A stretch of 64,000 nucleotides of DNA from Excoecaria cochinchinensis (Eukaryota; Streptophyta; Magnoliopsida; Malpighiales; Euphorbiaceae), in the NCBI GenBank assembly GCA_947683425.1, contig CANTUQ010000159.1:868001-932000 (forward strand), written 5' to 3'. Below the pieces are notes generated by a model. That model was not told where the DNA came from and did not search any database. It worked only from the letters and a program-made list of their open reading frames with translations. Shown in pieces: positions 11,174-22,900 of the stretch. The stretch's first letter is position 1, and each line of letters begins with the position of its first letter. A program made the position numbers and the translations under genes.

Positions 11174-11612
11174 GATCTGGTGAAGAGCAGTGTTTCTTGA
11201 ACCGCGGCTTCGGGGGTGAAGAGCAGTGTTTCTTCAACTGCAGCTTCGATCTGATGAAGAGCGGTGTTTCTTGAACCGCAGCTTCGGGGTGAAGAGCAGT
11301 GTTTCTTCAACTGCAGCTTCGATCTGATGAAGAGCGGTGTTTCTTCAACCGCAGCTTCGGGGTGAAGAGCAGTGTTTCTTTAACTGCAGCTTCGATCTGA
11401 TGAAGAGCGGTGTTTCTTTAACCGCAGCTTCAGGGTGAAGAGCAGTGTTTCTTCAACTGCAGCTTCGATCTGATGAAGAGCGGTGTTTCTTTAACCGCAG
11501 CTTCGGGGTGAAGAGCAGTGTTTCTTCAACTGCAGCTTCGATCTGATGAAGAGCGGTGTTTCTTTAACCGCAGCTTCGGGGTGAAGAGCAGTGTTTCTTT
11601 AACTGCAGCTTC
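11174..11612. repeat. Six-unit 73-bp tandem array in the 3' UTR of element E
   Basis: Units begin GATCTG(A/G)TGAAGAGC at 11174, 11248, 11321, 11394, 11467 and 11540, with a partial unit at 11613. Each unit is made of two half-units of about 36 bp (TGAAGAGCGGTGTTTCTT..AACCGCAGCTTC and GTGAAGAGCAGTGTTTCTT..AACTGCAGCTTC). The location between the last ORF and the 3' LTR is the known hypervariable 3' UTR of Tat-lineage elements, a described source of satellite DNA. No convincing protein is encoded. Confidence 0.95.
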
Positions 11613-11987
11613 GATCTTGGAGTGTGAGAACTCCGCTGGTTTCCTTGTTTCGAAGGAGACCCCTTTAAATCGATGTCCGTGCTCAGGTTGGTATTCTTTT
11701 GTACCTGTGAGATAAAAGATTTTGTTAATTCATGTTTGAGCGGTCATCTTTTGACCTGTTATTGATTATTATTCTTTTTTTGTTTGTCTTTGTTTCATGT
11801 TATTATTATTATTATCGACACATGAGTAAATAGGAGAAAATGCACTTCCTGTGGTGTTATTTAAGCAATTAACCGAAAAGAAAAGAAAAACATGCAAATA
11901 ATGAAGCGAAAGTTTTTCCACTAAAAATGTCATTTTTGTACAATGCATATACAAAATACGGGAGATACAAAAATAACTCCCTGAAGC
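11613..11987. other. 3' UTR of element E, no gene
   Basis: AT-rich sequence between the tandem array and the sense extra ORF, with a short (TTA)n run near 11800-11815. I see no coding signal. Confidence 0.7.
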
Positions 11988-14034
11988 TCAGAGAGGTGTG
12001 TAGTCTGAAGGCTCATCGGGATCCTCATCATCCGAGATATGCACGGTCCCTGGCGGAGGTGGACGGGCCTGAGGGGGTGGCGGAGCTGCAGAGGGTCCTG
12101 CCTCGTGATCATGGGCTCGCCTGAACTGAACCTGAGCATAGCCGTCTAAGAAGGGCTGGGTACAAGTGCCCAAAAACCCTAAGGTCTCAGAGATCTTGTC
12201 CCCCAACTTCTTGAAGGCTTGGCTCAGCTGAGTGGTCTGCTCAGCGGCGGCCGTCCTTCTACGCTCCAAACTCTGCTCCGTCTGCTCCCTGAACTCTCTC
12301 ATGGTCTGAGAAAGAGGAGGGAGAATCCCCTCCATCGCCTGGACGCGGGATCTCAGAGAGTCTAGTGACTCGTCAATCATCTGAAGGGTCATGTCAACCC
12401 TCTGAGACGCCTGGTCCTGTGACGTCCTCACATCATGAGCGAGCTGCTGCCTGAGCTCCCTCTGCCCCTGAGCGATCTGCTCAATCAGCCTCATCTGCTC
12501 TCCTCGGAAGGCCTCCAGAACTCGAGTCTGCTCGTCTCTAAAGGCATCCATGGCCCGAGTCTGCTCCCTCGCTGCATGCTCCATGTAGCCTGCCTGCTCT
12601 CGGGATAGTCGCTCCACCGTTTGAGACTGCTCCTGGATAGCAGCCTGTTGACGATCCAACCTCTCATGAATGGCCCTATCCCTCTCATCCTGTCGCCGCT
12701 CAAAGGCCATAAACATGGAGGAGAGGAGCTGGAAAAAGTCCGGCTGAGCTGGCTGATGTGGCGCTGGCTCTGGTGGTGGTGCCGAAGAAGTGGATGCCCC
12801 AGGATCGCCTCGAGAGTACGGATGGTATCTCTCGGAGGGCTCGCGGGCAGGCCTCTGTACCCTGGTACTCGGCGACGGGGCTGGAGTCGGGGCCCTAGAT
12901 GCTGGTGAAGAGGCAAAGAGATCATCCATCGTGATCTCAAAATCAAAATCCAAGGGGGTCCTAGGAGGCTCCTGCTGCTGTGGCGGAGGCACTGTCAGGG
13001 ACTGAGGAGGTGGAGGAGGCTGATGCTCCGGCTGATGCTCAGTCTGTGGAGGCTGCGGCTGTACCTGCGGAGGCTGAGGCTGTGGCTCGGGCTGTGGCTC
13101 GGGCTGTGGAGGCTGCTCCTCCTGGTGCTCTGGGTGATCAGGGTCTGCCCCCAGGGGTGGAAGCGAGAACAGTCGCCGGGTCTCATGGATAGTCAACACC
13201 CTATAAGCCTCTGCCTGGCCTGGAATCTGAGAGATCATCCCCATCTGAACCGCTGCTGCAGCATCTACATGGATCCCCTCCGGTAGAGGTCCTCTCAGCC
13301 TCTCGGGGTTAAACCCCAATCCCAACAGTAATCGGGTGATGACTCCTCCTACCATCACCACCGGTGTCAACCCTCTGCCCACTCTGGTCAGGTTGGCCAA
13401 GATCTCATGGCTAATGTTGAGACGCTGGCCTACCACCATAGCCCAGAGGCTCCAGATCTCGGCCGCGTTAAGCGACCCTGGATTACCAGCTCGACCGAGG
13501 TACGAGCTGAAAAAGCACTCTGTGCAGATACCGGAGTGCCTGAGACACCAATACGGTGCTCTTCGCTGTATCGTGATCATACAGCACTCCTGGTATAGCA
13601 ATAGCCGTCCAATGGGCGCGTCTCACCGCTCGCCGCGGGATCTCAACCTCCTCTCCCGAAGGAAGTCCCATAGCCTCAGCAAACCTCTGCCTGGTGATGC
13701 TGACATGGTCGCCATCAAACGAAAACTGTACCACCCCCGGGTCAGTATCTGCACTCTGAAAGCCCGTGTAGCGGAGAGTGGCCAAAACCTGGCGGGTAGC
13801 CTCTGGGAATGTCTGGAAGGCAGGCTCAATAAACTCTGTCCAACTCGCTCCCTCGGCAAGTAAATCGAACTCCGGGGCCAACCCGAGGGCCTCTAGAAAA
13901 GGGCGAGATACAAAGCGGCTGGCCCGAAACTCCACCTGAGCCAACGCCCTATACCTCTGGGCGGACTCGTTATCCATCCAAGCCGGGGCCTCAAGCTCGG
14001 GCTGGGCCTGTAGTGCTCTGCGTCTTGGAGGCAT
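11988..14034 (-). pseudogene. Sense extra ORF of Tat element E (Athila-ORF1-like domain plus coiled coil), one frameshift
   Basis: The frame starts MPPRRRALQAQPELEAPAW at 14034, right after a TTTTTACAG|G splice acceptor. The first ~175 codons hold a globular domain (RFVSRPFLEALGL, then FPEATRQVLATLRYTGF, then FSFDGDHVSITRQRFAEAMGLP). This resembles the Athila ORF1-type family and parallels the ORF at 47063-48241. Reading shifts by one base at or near the A5 run 13510-13514. The second frame, to 11988, continues the domain (GNPGSLNAAEIWSLWAMVV), then a Pro/Gln-rich linker and a long charged coiled coil (about codons 300-500 of that frame). It has its own TATA box and leader intron upstream. 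Function is unknown; extra ORFs are known in the Tat clade. The break may be mutational, a sequencing error or, less likely, programmed. Confidence 0.75.
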
Positions 14035-14035
14035 C

Positions 14036-14757
14036 CTGTAAAAAGGAAAGAGTCAGATAGCGAAAACTTGGCGAAACAAGCACTATCAGTTTTATTTTCC
14101 AAAATTTAAGGTCCATCTGGGCCTTATCATGGGCAATGGAGGCCCAACATAAGATAAAAAAAGTAATGACAGATAAAAATAGCAAACATCCCGGCTACGG
14201 AAGTACCCTATCATGCCTTGCACGCATCATGGCAAAGGAACATGTAATCCTCACGGAGATAATTAAAGCGAATAAAGATGGGCTTTCTAAGTCCTAAGGC
14301 ATGCTTCATACTTGGAAAGGTAAATAAATATTCAATTCCAGAATAAAAGATAAAAATTTGGGCAGCACCCCGGCAGGGATGTGCCCAACCCCCTGCGTAA
14401 AAAAAAGATAATAGGCCTCAGGCCCTAGCAATATTAAGTGCTTGTAAATGGGGCGCACCCCGGCAAGAGTGTGCCCCCAACACATCAAAATAATGGCCTC
14501 AGGCCATAAAAGCAAAGATATGCACAAAATGGTGCGCTAAAAAAGGTGTAATTCTAAAGTACCCAAGTTATAGATAAAACTCTATTTTTATGTGATCATG
14601 CAAAAAGTTCGAATTTAATTACAGAATAATATAGAAAAATGGGCAGCATTTCCCCCCTAAATTCTAAAATTATCTAAAGCTCCTTAGAGTTGGAAGAGGA
14701 ATATAGAAGTGAATTAAATAATAATAAAAAGTAATAAAGAAGTAATTATTTACTTAC
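14036..14757 (-). other. Predicted leader intron of the sense extra ORF
   Basis: On the minus strand a strong donor CAA|GTAAGT (G at 14757) and a pyrimidine-rich acceptor CTTTTTACAG (AG ends at 14036) bound a 722-bp interval. Its 3' end is one base before the ATG at 14034. The interval is non-coding and contains a loosely repeated element (CACCCCGGCAGGGATGTGCCC near 14365 and a similar string near 14456). The splice is inferred from sites only. Confidence 0.6.
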
Positions 14758-14925
14758 TTGTAATCCGGAGAAGTGTAGAAACTAGAGAAACACAAGTATC
14801 CGAGCACCGGGTGAGTATATAATGCGAAAAACTGAAGAAATCGCGAAAAAATAAGAAGAAAAGACTCAAAAATCGCTAAAAACTGCTTAAAAACCGCTTG
14901 AGAGAGGAAGAAGAAAGGGACAGCA
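14758..14925 (-). other. Predicted 5' leader exon of the sense extra ORF
   Basis: About 170 nt of CT-rich sequence (minus strand) between the TATA box at 14950-14959 and the GTAAGT donor at 14757. The start point is set only by the usual 25-35 bp distance from TATA. Confidence 0.5.
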
Positions 14926-14949
14926 ACGTTTGCGCCGTCTGTCACTCGT

Positions 14950-15199
14950 CCTTATATAGAATTTCGTGACCGACGGGCAGGGCGTCTGTAAAAGCGACCA
15001 ACGGGCTGGCCGTCTGTCGCGAAATGAATGCAATTTAATGCGCGTGATGGAAGCGATGATGACGCGTGTTTCTGCCCGGGGGACTTCCGACGGGCAGGCC
15101 ATCCCTATGGAGGGGCGGTCAGGCCGTCTCCGTAGAGAGGCGGGCAGACCGTCTCTGTAGAGGGGCGGGTAGGCCGTCGGTGACCCTCTCCTATAAGAC
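14950..15199. promoter_or_regulatory. Candidate bidirectional promoter of element E
   Basis: Two outward-facing TATA boxes flank a GC-rich array of the same ACCGACGGGC / GGGCGTC / GCCGTCGGT words found in the LTR promoter. On the minus strand CTATATAAGG (14950-14959) faces the sense extra ORF. On the plus strand CTATAAGAC (15191-15199) faces the antisense gene, whose ATG is at 15258. The array runs 14969-15181 and stops about 9 bp from each TATA box. This is the same spacing as in the LTR (10610 to 10620). Function is inferred from this geometry. Confidence 0.65.
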
Positions 15200-15257
15200 C
15201 TGCAAAATTTTCTTGTCTCTTCATTTTCCAGCACCTTGGGCTTTTATTCTTCTCCAA

Positions 15258-16588
15258 ATGTTTTCCCCTCCTGCTCAAAGGATGCACCGCATTTTAGATG
15301 ACAAACACACTTGGGGAGAAGGCGCCCTTTCCTCTCTGGCTGGGCTGAAATACCTGTGTCGGGTGAAAATCGACCAGAACCTCCTCCTGGCGGCGACTCA
15401 CTTCTGGAACCCTAGATTTCACGTCTTCCAGTTCACCTATCAGGAACTGTGCCCTCTTTCCGAAGAATTGGCTTCCATTCTGGGAGCCCAGTTCCCTCCT
15501 GGCGCTCTGCCTTGCATCCCCCGCTGCGGCTTACTTCAGATCCGGGACGCAGCCCTAGCTCTGGGCATATCCCCCTCGGAGGCCAACCGGCTGATTCCTT
15601 TGAGTTCCTCCTTTTCTCTGGAGCCACTGATCGGGGCCCTAGATCAATTCACTGACATCCCCACCTATCGGGTAAGTATCACGTTCCTATTCTGCATGGT
15701 GAACTTCCTTACCGTTGTTCCAGGAGGCTTGACAGGTGATTTTCGTCTGCTTGGAGTTCTGAGCGACTTTCATCTGGGATTGTCCCCTCTACCACTAGTC
15801 TTGGCCGAAACCATCTTAGGCCTGGACGCTGTGAGCTCTGGGTCCACCACAATCTTTACCGGTAGCCCCTTATTACTCCAGGTACGTCATTATTTTAAAG
15901 GTAGTGCGTCCCTTATGGATTTTCACACTAGCTTTTCTTTGCGGGAGGTGCGTCCTTTCTGATTTTCACACAACCCTGTGCCTTATTTTTGCCTGAAGCA
16001 AACCCTACTTACTCCAGCGGCTTTTTTTTTTATTTTTATTTTTATTTTTATTTTTTTTTTCAGATCTGGCTACAGGAAAAACTGAAGATGTTATCTGAAC
16101 CACCCCCTCGAGTCATTTCGCGGTACATGCCGAGCCATTTCTTGCCTCGTCGGCGACTGTATGGGTGTGCCGCGACTGGTGAAGGCATTACCAGATTCGG
16201 CGAGCTGTCAGATGATGATATCAGTTTTACGTCCGCCTGGCTCCCGCTGTCTCATACGGTCACCGATGGGTCATCAGGTTGCGTCCCTCTCTGCGGCCTC
16301 CGCCAGGCCACCTTCTGCATTACCTCGCGATGTTCACGGCAGCTTGGGATGACCCAGGACATAGTGAGGGTTCCCCTGTCTTTCCGAGGAAGAGATCTCT
16401 CGGTCGCATTTGCTTCCCGGTATCATGAGCTATGGGGTAGATTACCTGTGAAGACTACCATCCCGAGGTTTGGCGATCATTCTGCGTCCTCAACCAGCGG
16501 GTACAAGAAGTGGATCCTCAGCCCAGCCTCCGATAATAGGACTCGAGGGCTCAAGCATCTGAGCGGCGAGAGCAGCAGCAGGACCTAG
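15258..16588 (+). CDS. Antisense spliced ORF of Tat element E (DUF7745 / plant-mobile-domain-like), 382 aa
   Basis: Exon 1 is 15258-15881 (208 codons, MFSPPAQRMHRILDDKHTW...) and exon 2 is 16064-16588 (174 codons plus TAG). They are joined in phase 0 across a canonical GT-AG intron. It lies opposite to gag-pol, between pol and the sense extra ORF. Recognisable blocks are a WGEGALSSL start, FWNPRFHVFQFTYQELCPLSEELASILG, a LPLVLAETILGLDAV segment, and after the intron IWLQEKLKML. This layout matches a family of plant retrotransposon-associated proteins that I know as DUF7745 or plant-mobile-domain-like; the name is from memory of the pattern. No catalytic motif is obvious. The ATG at 15258 is chosen because it follows the plus-strand TATA box (15191) and a CT-rich leader. 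The role in the element is unknown. Confidence 0.7.
15882..16063 (+). other. Intron of the antisense gene, 182 bp
   Basis: Donor CCAG|GTACGT at 15882 and acceptor T-rich...TTTTCAG at 16061-16063, preceded by a long poly-T/TTTTTA tract. Removing it joins ...SPLLLQ to IWLQEKL without a frame change. Reading through gives a low-complexity FYFYFY peptide and a stop. Confidence 0.8.
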
Positions 16589-16976
16589 CTTAGCCTAAAT
16601 GTGCATCTCTTTTTGTGCTACATTTCTTTTTAATGCAGAACTAGAAAATGACAGAAGTGAAAAGAATAATATTCATCCTTTTCACAAGCTTTGTGTATAT
16701 TTCCAGATAATTTCAGCATACATGATCAGTTTTGGCATTCACTCAGCTGCTTATGCGCTATCAATACATGAAACCAAATTTTAACAGCATCAGCTCCTGT
16801 TACCGATCGGCCCTCTCGGGTTTTCACGATCGGACATTTTCTCTCATGCCTCTAATTTTTGCACAGGATGCCTTTTTTCGGTTTTCACCCTGTCGAGGCG
16901 CCCAATTTTAGCACAGCCGCCTTTTTTCGGTTTTCGACTTGCAGGGCATTTTATTCTCTTCTTTTTATTTTGGTCT
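16589..16976. other. Spacer between the convergent antisense gene and gag-pol 3' ends
   Basis: 388 bp with no ORF of note. It contains near-repeats of CCTTTTTTCGGTTTTC (about 16870 and 16920), a possible place for overlapping 3' ends of the two converging transcripts. Confidence 0.5.
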
Positions 16977-19900
16977 TTAGCCGTGGAACCTTTTGAGTCT
17001 GTCGACATTGATCGGCCCTTTGAATTCGTTCCCATCGCTGTCTGATAAGATTGCAGCCCCTCTGGACAACAGCTTCTTAAGGATGTAGGGCCCTTCCCAG
17101 GTAGGTCTGAACTTCCCCCTGATGTCTGGTATCCCTGGCCTCATCTGCTTGAACACCAAGTCTCCTTCTTTTAACGGATGCTTCCTCACCTTCTTCCCGA
17201 AAGTTCTCGCTAATCTCTTCTGATATATCTGATTGTGATAATAAGCTTTCAGCCTACTCTCATCCAGTAAGTTCAAGTGCTGCAATCTCTGTTGCGCCCA
17301 TTCGGCTTCCGGGATTTGGGCTTCCATGACCACCCTTAGAGATTTAAGTTCTATCTCTACCGGCAATACTGCTTCTGTTCCGTACACCAGGGAAAATGGA
17401 GTAGCGCCTGTAGATGATCTTACTGTCGTTCTGTATCCCCACAGGGCGAAGGGCAACTTCTCAGCCCAGTCTTTGTAGGTTTGGACCATCTTGGACAAGA
17501 TCTTCTTCACATTCTTATTTGCGGCTTCCACTGCTCCATTCGCTTGCGGTCGGTAGGGAGAGGATTTATGATGTTGCACACCATATTTCCCGAGAAGTTT
17601 TCTGGTTTCCCCCATAAACTGCACTCCATTATCAGACACTATGTGGTGAGGGAGACCATATCTGCAGATCAAGTTCCTCTCTATGAACCTGGCCATGTCC
17701 CTCGCGTCAATTTTCTTGAAGGATTCTGCTTCGACCCATTTGGTGAAGTAGTCGATTGCAACTATGATATATCTGTGCCCATTGGACGCCGTAGGGCGAA
17801 TCTCTCCGATGATATCTATCCCCCAAGCGGCAAACGGCCAAGGAGATGTTAGGTTATGTAGCTCTGATACCGGCAGGTGTCTCAGGTCCGCGTACTGTTG
17901 GCATAACTGACATTGCTTGATATACTTTGAACAATCAGTGTCCATCGTAAGCCAATAAAAGCCTTGCCTCATTATCTTCTTGGTCAAGGTCAAGCCATTC
18001 ATGTGGGCCCCGCAGACCCCTGCATGGGTTTCTTCCATTATCTTGCGCGCTTCTCTTTCATTCAAGCATCTGAGCTGGATCCCATCTGACCGTCTCTTGT
18101 ACAGCACCCCTTCCAAGGATATGAACTGAGTAGATAACTTACGTATCATCCTCTGATCTTTTTCAGTGGCTTCTTCTGGAAATCTATCGCTTTCCAAGTA
18201 ACTCATGATATCAAAGTACCATGGCTTCCCATCTGACGCCTCTAGTTCCATCACTGGCTCGGTTTCAAAACTAGGCCTATCAGAGCTCGAAATTAGCACC
18301 GGTTTCATGATCACTCCCTCAGGATTATCCCATATTGACACCAAGGTTGCCAACGCGTCAGCCAGACGGTTCTCATCTCTGGGCACAAAGTGGAAGGTGC
18401 AAGTCTCAAACTGCCCACATATCCCTTTCAGATATTGAACATAGGGGACCAGTCTCTCTTCCTTAACAGCCCACTCACCTCGGATCTGGTTTATTACCAA
18501 GGACGAGTCACCAAATACCTCTACATTTCTTGCCCCCAACACCGCCAAAGCTTCTAACCCGAAAGTGCACGCTTCATACTCAGCTTCATTGTTGGTTGCT
18601 TTGTATCTCAGTTTCTTAGCGAGAGGAAGTTTCTCATTATCTGGGGTTGTCAGGATGACTCCGACTCTGGCTCCTTTGTTGTTTACCGCCCCGTCAAAGT
18701 GCAACTGCCATCCTTGAACAGAAATCGCGCCTATGCTCTCATCAGGAAAGGTAATTTCGGGGGTGTCCCCTTGGATAGGATGCTCAGCAAGAAATTCGGC
18801 TACAGCTCGCCCCTTAATAGTCTTGCGGGTGATGTATTGCACATCAAACTCTTGCAGCAAGAGCAGCCACCTCCCCATCTTTCCAAGCAAAGATGGCGCC
18901 TCCTGCAAATATCTTAAAGGATTCTGCTTGGCTACAGCCTGAACCTTGTATGAGTGGAAGTAATGCCTTAGCTTCTTCGATGCCCAAATAACTGCAAGGC
19001 AGATCTTTTCTACCTCAGCATATTTTACTTCGTAAGCCAGAAACTTCTTGCTGAGGTAATAAATTGCAAACTCCACCCCAAACTCATCCTCTTGAGCCAT
19101 CATGGCGCCCACTGAACCGTCTTCTACTGCCAGATACAGAATAAGCGGTTTAACAGGTTGCGGAGGTCTTAGTACTGGCGGATTTAACAGGTACTCCCTG
19201 ATATTATCAAAGGCTCTCTGACAGTCTTCATTCCAGACTACGGGTTGGTTCTTTCTAAGCAGCTTAAAAACAGGTTCGCATATCGAAGTGAGCTTGGCAA
19301 TAAACCGGCTAACATACTGCAACTTGCCTAGAAAACTCCTTACATCTCTTTCCTTTTGTGGCACAGGCATCTCTCTGATAGCTTTCACCTTATCGGGGTC
19401 AATTTCTATCCCCCTCTGACTGACGACATGTCCCAACAGCTTTCCCGAAGTCACCCCGAAAACGCACTTCTTGGGGTTAAGTCGCAGATTATACTTGTCG
19501 ATCCGGGTGAAGAACTTCTCTAGAGCTTCAAAGTGTCCCTCTCGGGTGGTCGATTTGACCATCATATCATCGACATATACCTCCACTTCTTTGTGAATCA
19601 GGTCGCTTAGGATCTTGGTTGCCATCCTCTGGTATGTGGCCCCTGCATTCTTCAGGCCGAAAGGCATAACCCGATAGGCATAGGTACCCCACTCCGTGAT
19701 GAAGGCAGTCTTAACCCGGTCAGCTATCTTGTTCAGGATCTGGTTGTAGCCCACATATCCATCCCCAAAGCTGTACATCGCGCAATTGGCGGCACTGTCT
19801 ATCAATACATCAATATGGGGTAGTGGAAAATCATCTTTAGGGCAAGCTTTGTTAAGATCTCGATAATCCACGCACACCCTGACCTTTCCGTTCTTCTTAG

Positions 19901-22900
19901 CCACAGGAACTACATTCGCCAGCCAAGTAGGGTACTGGACTTCCACCAGAAACTTAGCTTCGATCTGCTGTCGGATTTCCTCCTTAACCTTGTCAGCCCA
20001 TTCTGGCCTCAGCCTTCGCAACTTCTGCTTCACAGGCCTGCAATCTGGGTAAGTCGGGATGGCATGCTCCGCCACGGCTCGGTCAATCCCCGGCATATCC
20101 TCGTAGGTCCAGGCAAAGACTTTCTCATGTTTTGTTATTATTCTCTCAAAATTTTTTCTCTCCTCAGGAGTTATGTTTGATGCTATTAGAATTTCTCTCG
20201 GATTTTCCGAGGTTCCAAGATTGAAAGGCGTTGTGCCAGTAGAGTCAATGTCAAAAATTGATGGAATATGATCATGTTCATGCATGTTGAAATCATCAGA
20301 AACATCGCACAAATAAGTGAAATTGTTCATCTTATTGATAATATTATTGTTATCATTTACATCATAAAAGAGTTCTGGAATAAAAAGACAATCTAGGCTA
20401 GAGTCTTCCTCTGCCGCTCCCGAGGTTGACGCCGTTGCAGCTTGCTTACTGACTTTCTGATCTAGCAGAGGCCCTTCAGGCACGTCGGAAGAGATTTTCA
20501 AATCCTCCATTTCCAGCTCTAAATCTGCTATCTTCCCTTTTCCTTTCAGCCTGGCAGCTACCATTTTCTCAGTAACGACCTCCTCAAGCTCGCACTTGTC
20601 CCAAATGATCCCCTGAGTCATGACTTCTTCATCCCAAAAGCCTTCAGCGGTCTTGATAAACCCGACGTTCCAGTCATACACATCGTTAAAAATCTCAAAG
20701 CCAGGGACAATCCTCCCATCTACCCACTGCGGTTCATCTTCACCAGTATAAGCACATACTGAGGATGCGGGGACAAAGCTTTCTGAAATATGGGGGATCC
20801 TGTCTGTTTCCCTCTTCTTGCCAAAACCACCTATGTACCCCAGACCTTTCCGGCTCTTCTGCCCTCGAGTGGTGATCGCGGTCTGCAGCCCTTGGGAGCT
20901 TCTACCCAATCCAGCCCCAGGAAGATAGTGCATCTTCCTCATCATACTAACCACAGCCGGGCTATCTCCTGATCCGTGCTCTTCCTTTATCATAGATACA
21001 TGAAAACCGCTGAATGGCTGATTAGCAATTTCTAGCGCTGAGACCTGGTTCTCCCTGGCCGCCTTGATAGTTACCACCTCTCCTCCATGCGGGAATTTTA
21101 TCATCTGATGCAGTGTGGATGGCACTCCCCCTAATTTATGAAACCAGGGTCTCCCTAGCAAAGCCGAGAAATTAGCAGGAATGGGCAGGACCACAAATTC
21201 AACCTCCACTTCGATAGGTCCTGTCTTGACCAAGGTCTTGAAGGTTCCCGAGGCTTGCCTCCTCGAGTTATCGTAGGCCGTGATAGTCAGGTCGGATCCG
21301 CTGAGCATATCCTCGCTTAAGCCAAAAGCTTGCAAAGCTATCAAAGGGCATACGTTGATAGAAGACCCATCGTCCACCATAACGCAAGCAGTGTGCTTGC
21401 CGCTAATCTGCGCCTTAATGTATAAGGGTCGGTTATGATTACGGCCTTCTGCCGGTAAGTCGACATCGGAAAAGATCAACCTCTCCTCGGATCCTCCTTT
21501 GATTAGACCCAAAAGCTCTGATGGGGAAATAGTGGTGGCAACTGTGGCCTCAACCAAAGCCTCTACTACCTTCTGCCTATGAGAGGGGGACTGCCTCAAC
21601 AAATCCCAAATGGATATCTGAGCTGTGGTCTTCTTCAATTGCTTTATAATCTGCTCCTCCTCTGGCTCTTTCTCTGCCACTGGCTGTACTGGCTCAGCTA
21701 GCTTTGCAATCTCAGGGATCACCCTTCCACTTCTAGTGACAGCGCCTACCTCTCCCTCTTCTCCATCGGAGCCCCACAGATCAATGTTCAATCCTCCTTC
21801 ATGCTCGGCTTCTCCACCACTCTCGCTGCTGGACCAGCAATCTAGAGTCGCCACAACTGCTCTCTCCTTCTCATCCTCGAAATTACCGACAGCAGGTTCC
21901 TCATTCCCATACAGATCTAGTAGCACGTACCACTCTGGCAGGCTAGATTGGATCATGAACACAGGTGGGGGTACGGCATTATAACCAGGCTTCTTCACAG
22001 CTTCTCTCCTCTCAGGGTCAGAGATTTGCTTGCTATCGATCAAGTCTTGAATCGAGTGCCGAAGTGCTTTGCATTTATCAGTGACATGGCCCGAGTACTG
22101 GTGGAATGCACAGAACTCGTTGTCCTTATGTCCCGGTTTCCCTTGTGTCGGAGCTGGCCTAGGAGTTAGAGGACGCAATTTTCCCTCCTTCATCAGTCTC
22201 TTCAAGACCCAGGATAATGGTCTTCCCAAGTTCGAAAACTTCCTCTGAGTGGCTACCTCAGTAGCAGACACTTCACCCATTCTTCTAGTGCTGTTACTGG
22301 GACCTGCCGGCCTACTGGCTCCTTGACCGGGGTTAGCCCTTTTGGCAAAATTATCACTGTTAGCTTTCTGGGTCCAAAACTCCCCTTCTGCTTCGATTGC
22401 TATATCCTTGAGAGACTCCCAGTCCTTTAACCCCTTCATCCTCAGTCCCTCCTTCAAGTATGGGCTCGCGTTCTTAATGAAAAGACGAATCTGATCTTGG
22501 GTATCAGGCTTTCGGCGCATCTCCATTACTCGGTTCCGCCATCGGGTAAGGTACTCATGGAAGGATTCCCCGGCCTTCTGTTGGAGCAACTCAAGATCTT
22601 TCAGAGTCACCTCCATTCTGGTGTTACAGTCATACTGTTTCAGAAATTCCTCGGTGAGCAGATCCCAATCTTCTTTAGTGCGACGGTCAAGGCCGTGATA
22701 CCAATCTATGGCATGAGAGGTCAGACTCAGAAAAAAGTATTCCACTTTCTGCTTCTTGGACAACGTGGTCCCCTTCATGACTAGAGAATATTGCTTCACA
22801 TGTGCAGTAGGATCAGAAGTACCATCGAACTTCGGCACATCCGGCATCTTGAAGTTATAAGGGATCGGGTCCTCTCCGTCCAGCTCCCTATCCTCAGGAT

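Noticed and set aside
12490..13290. Open frames on the plus strand and in other minus frames within the sense extra ORF
   Set aside because: Shadows of the Pro/Gln-rich and coiled-coil coding region; leucine- or arginine-rich with no domain.
15672..15723. A GTAAGT...CAG pair that could be a first intron in the antisense gene
   Set aside because: It is only 52 bp, below normal plant intron size, and removing it shifts the frame. Reading through keeps family-like sequence (LPLVLAETILGLDAV downstream in the same frame).
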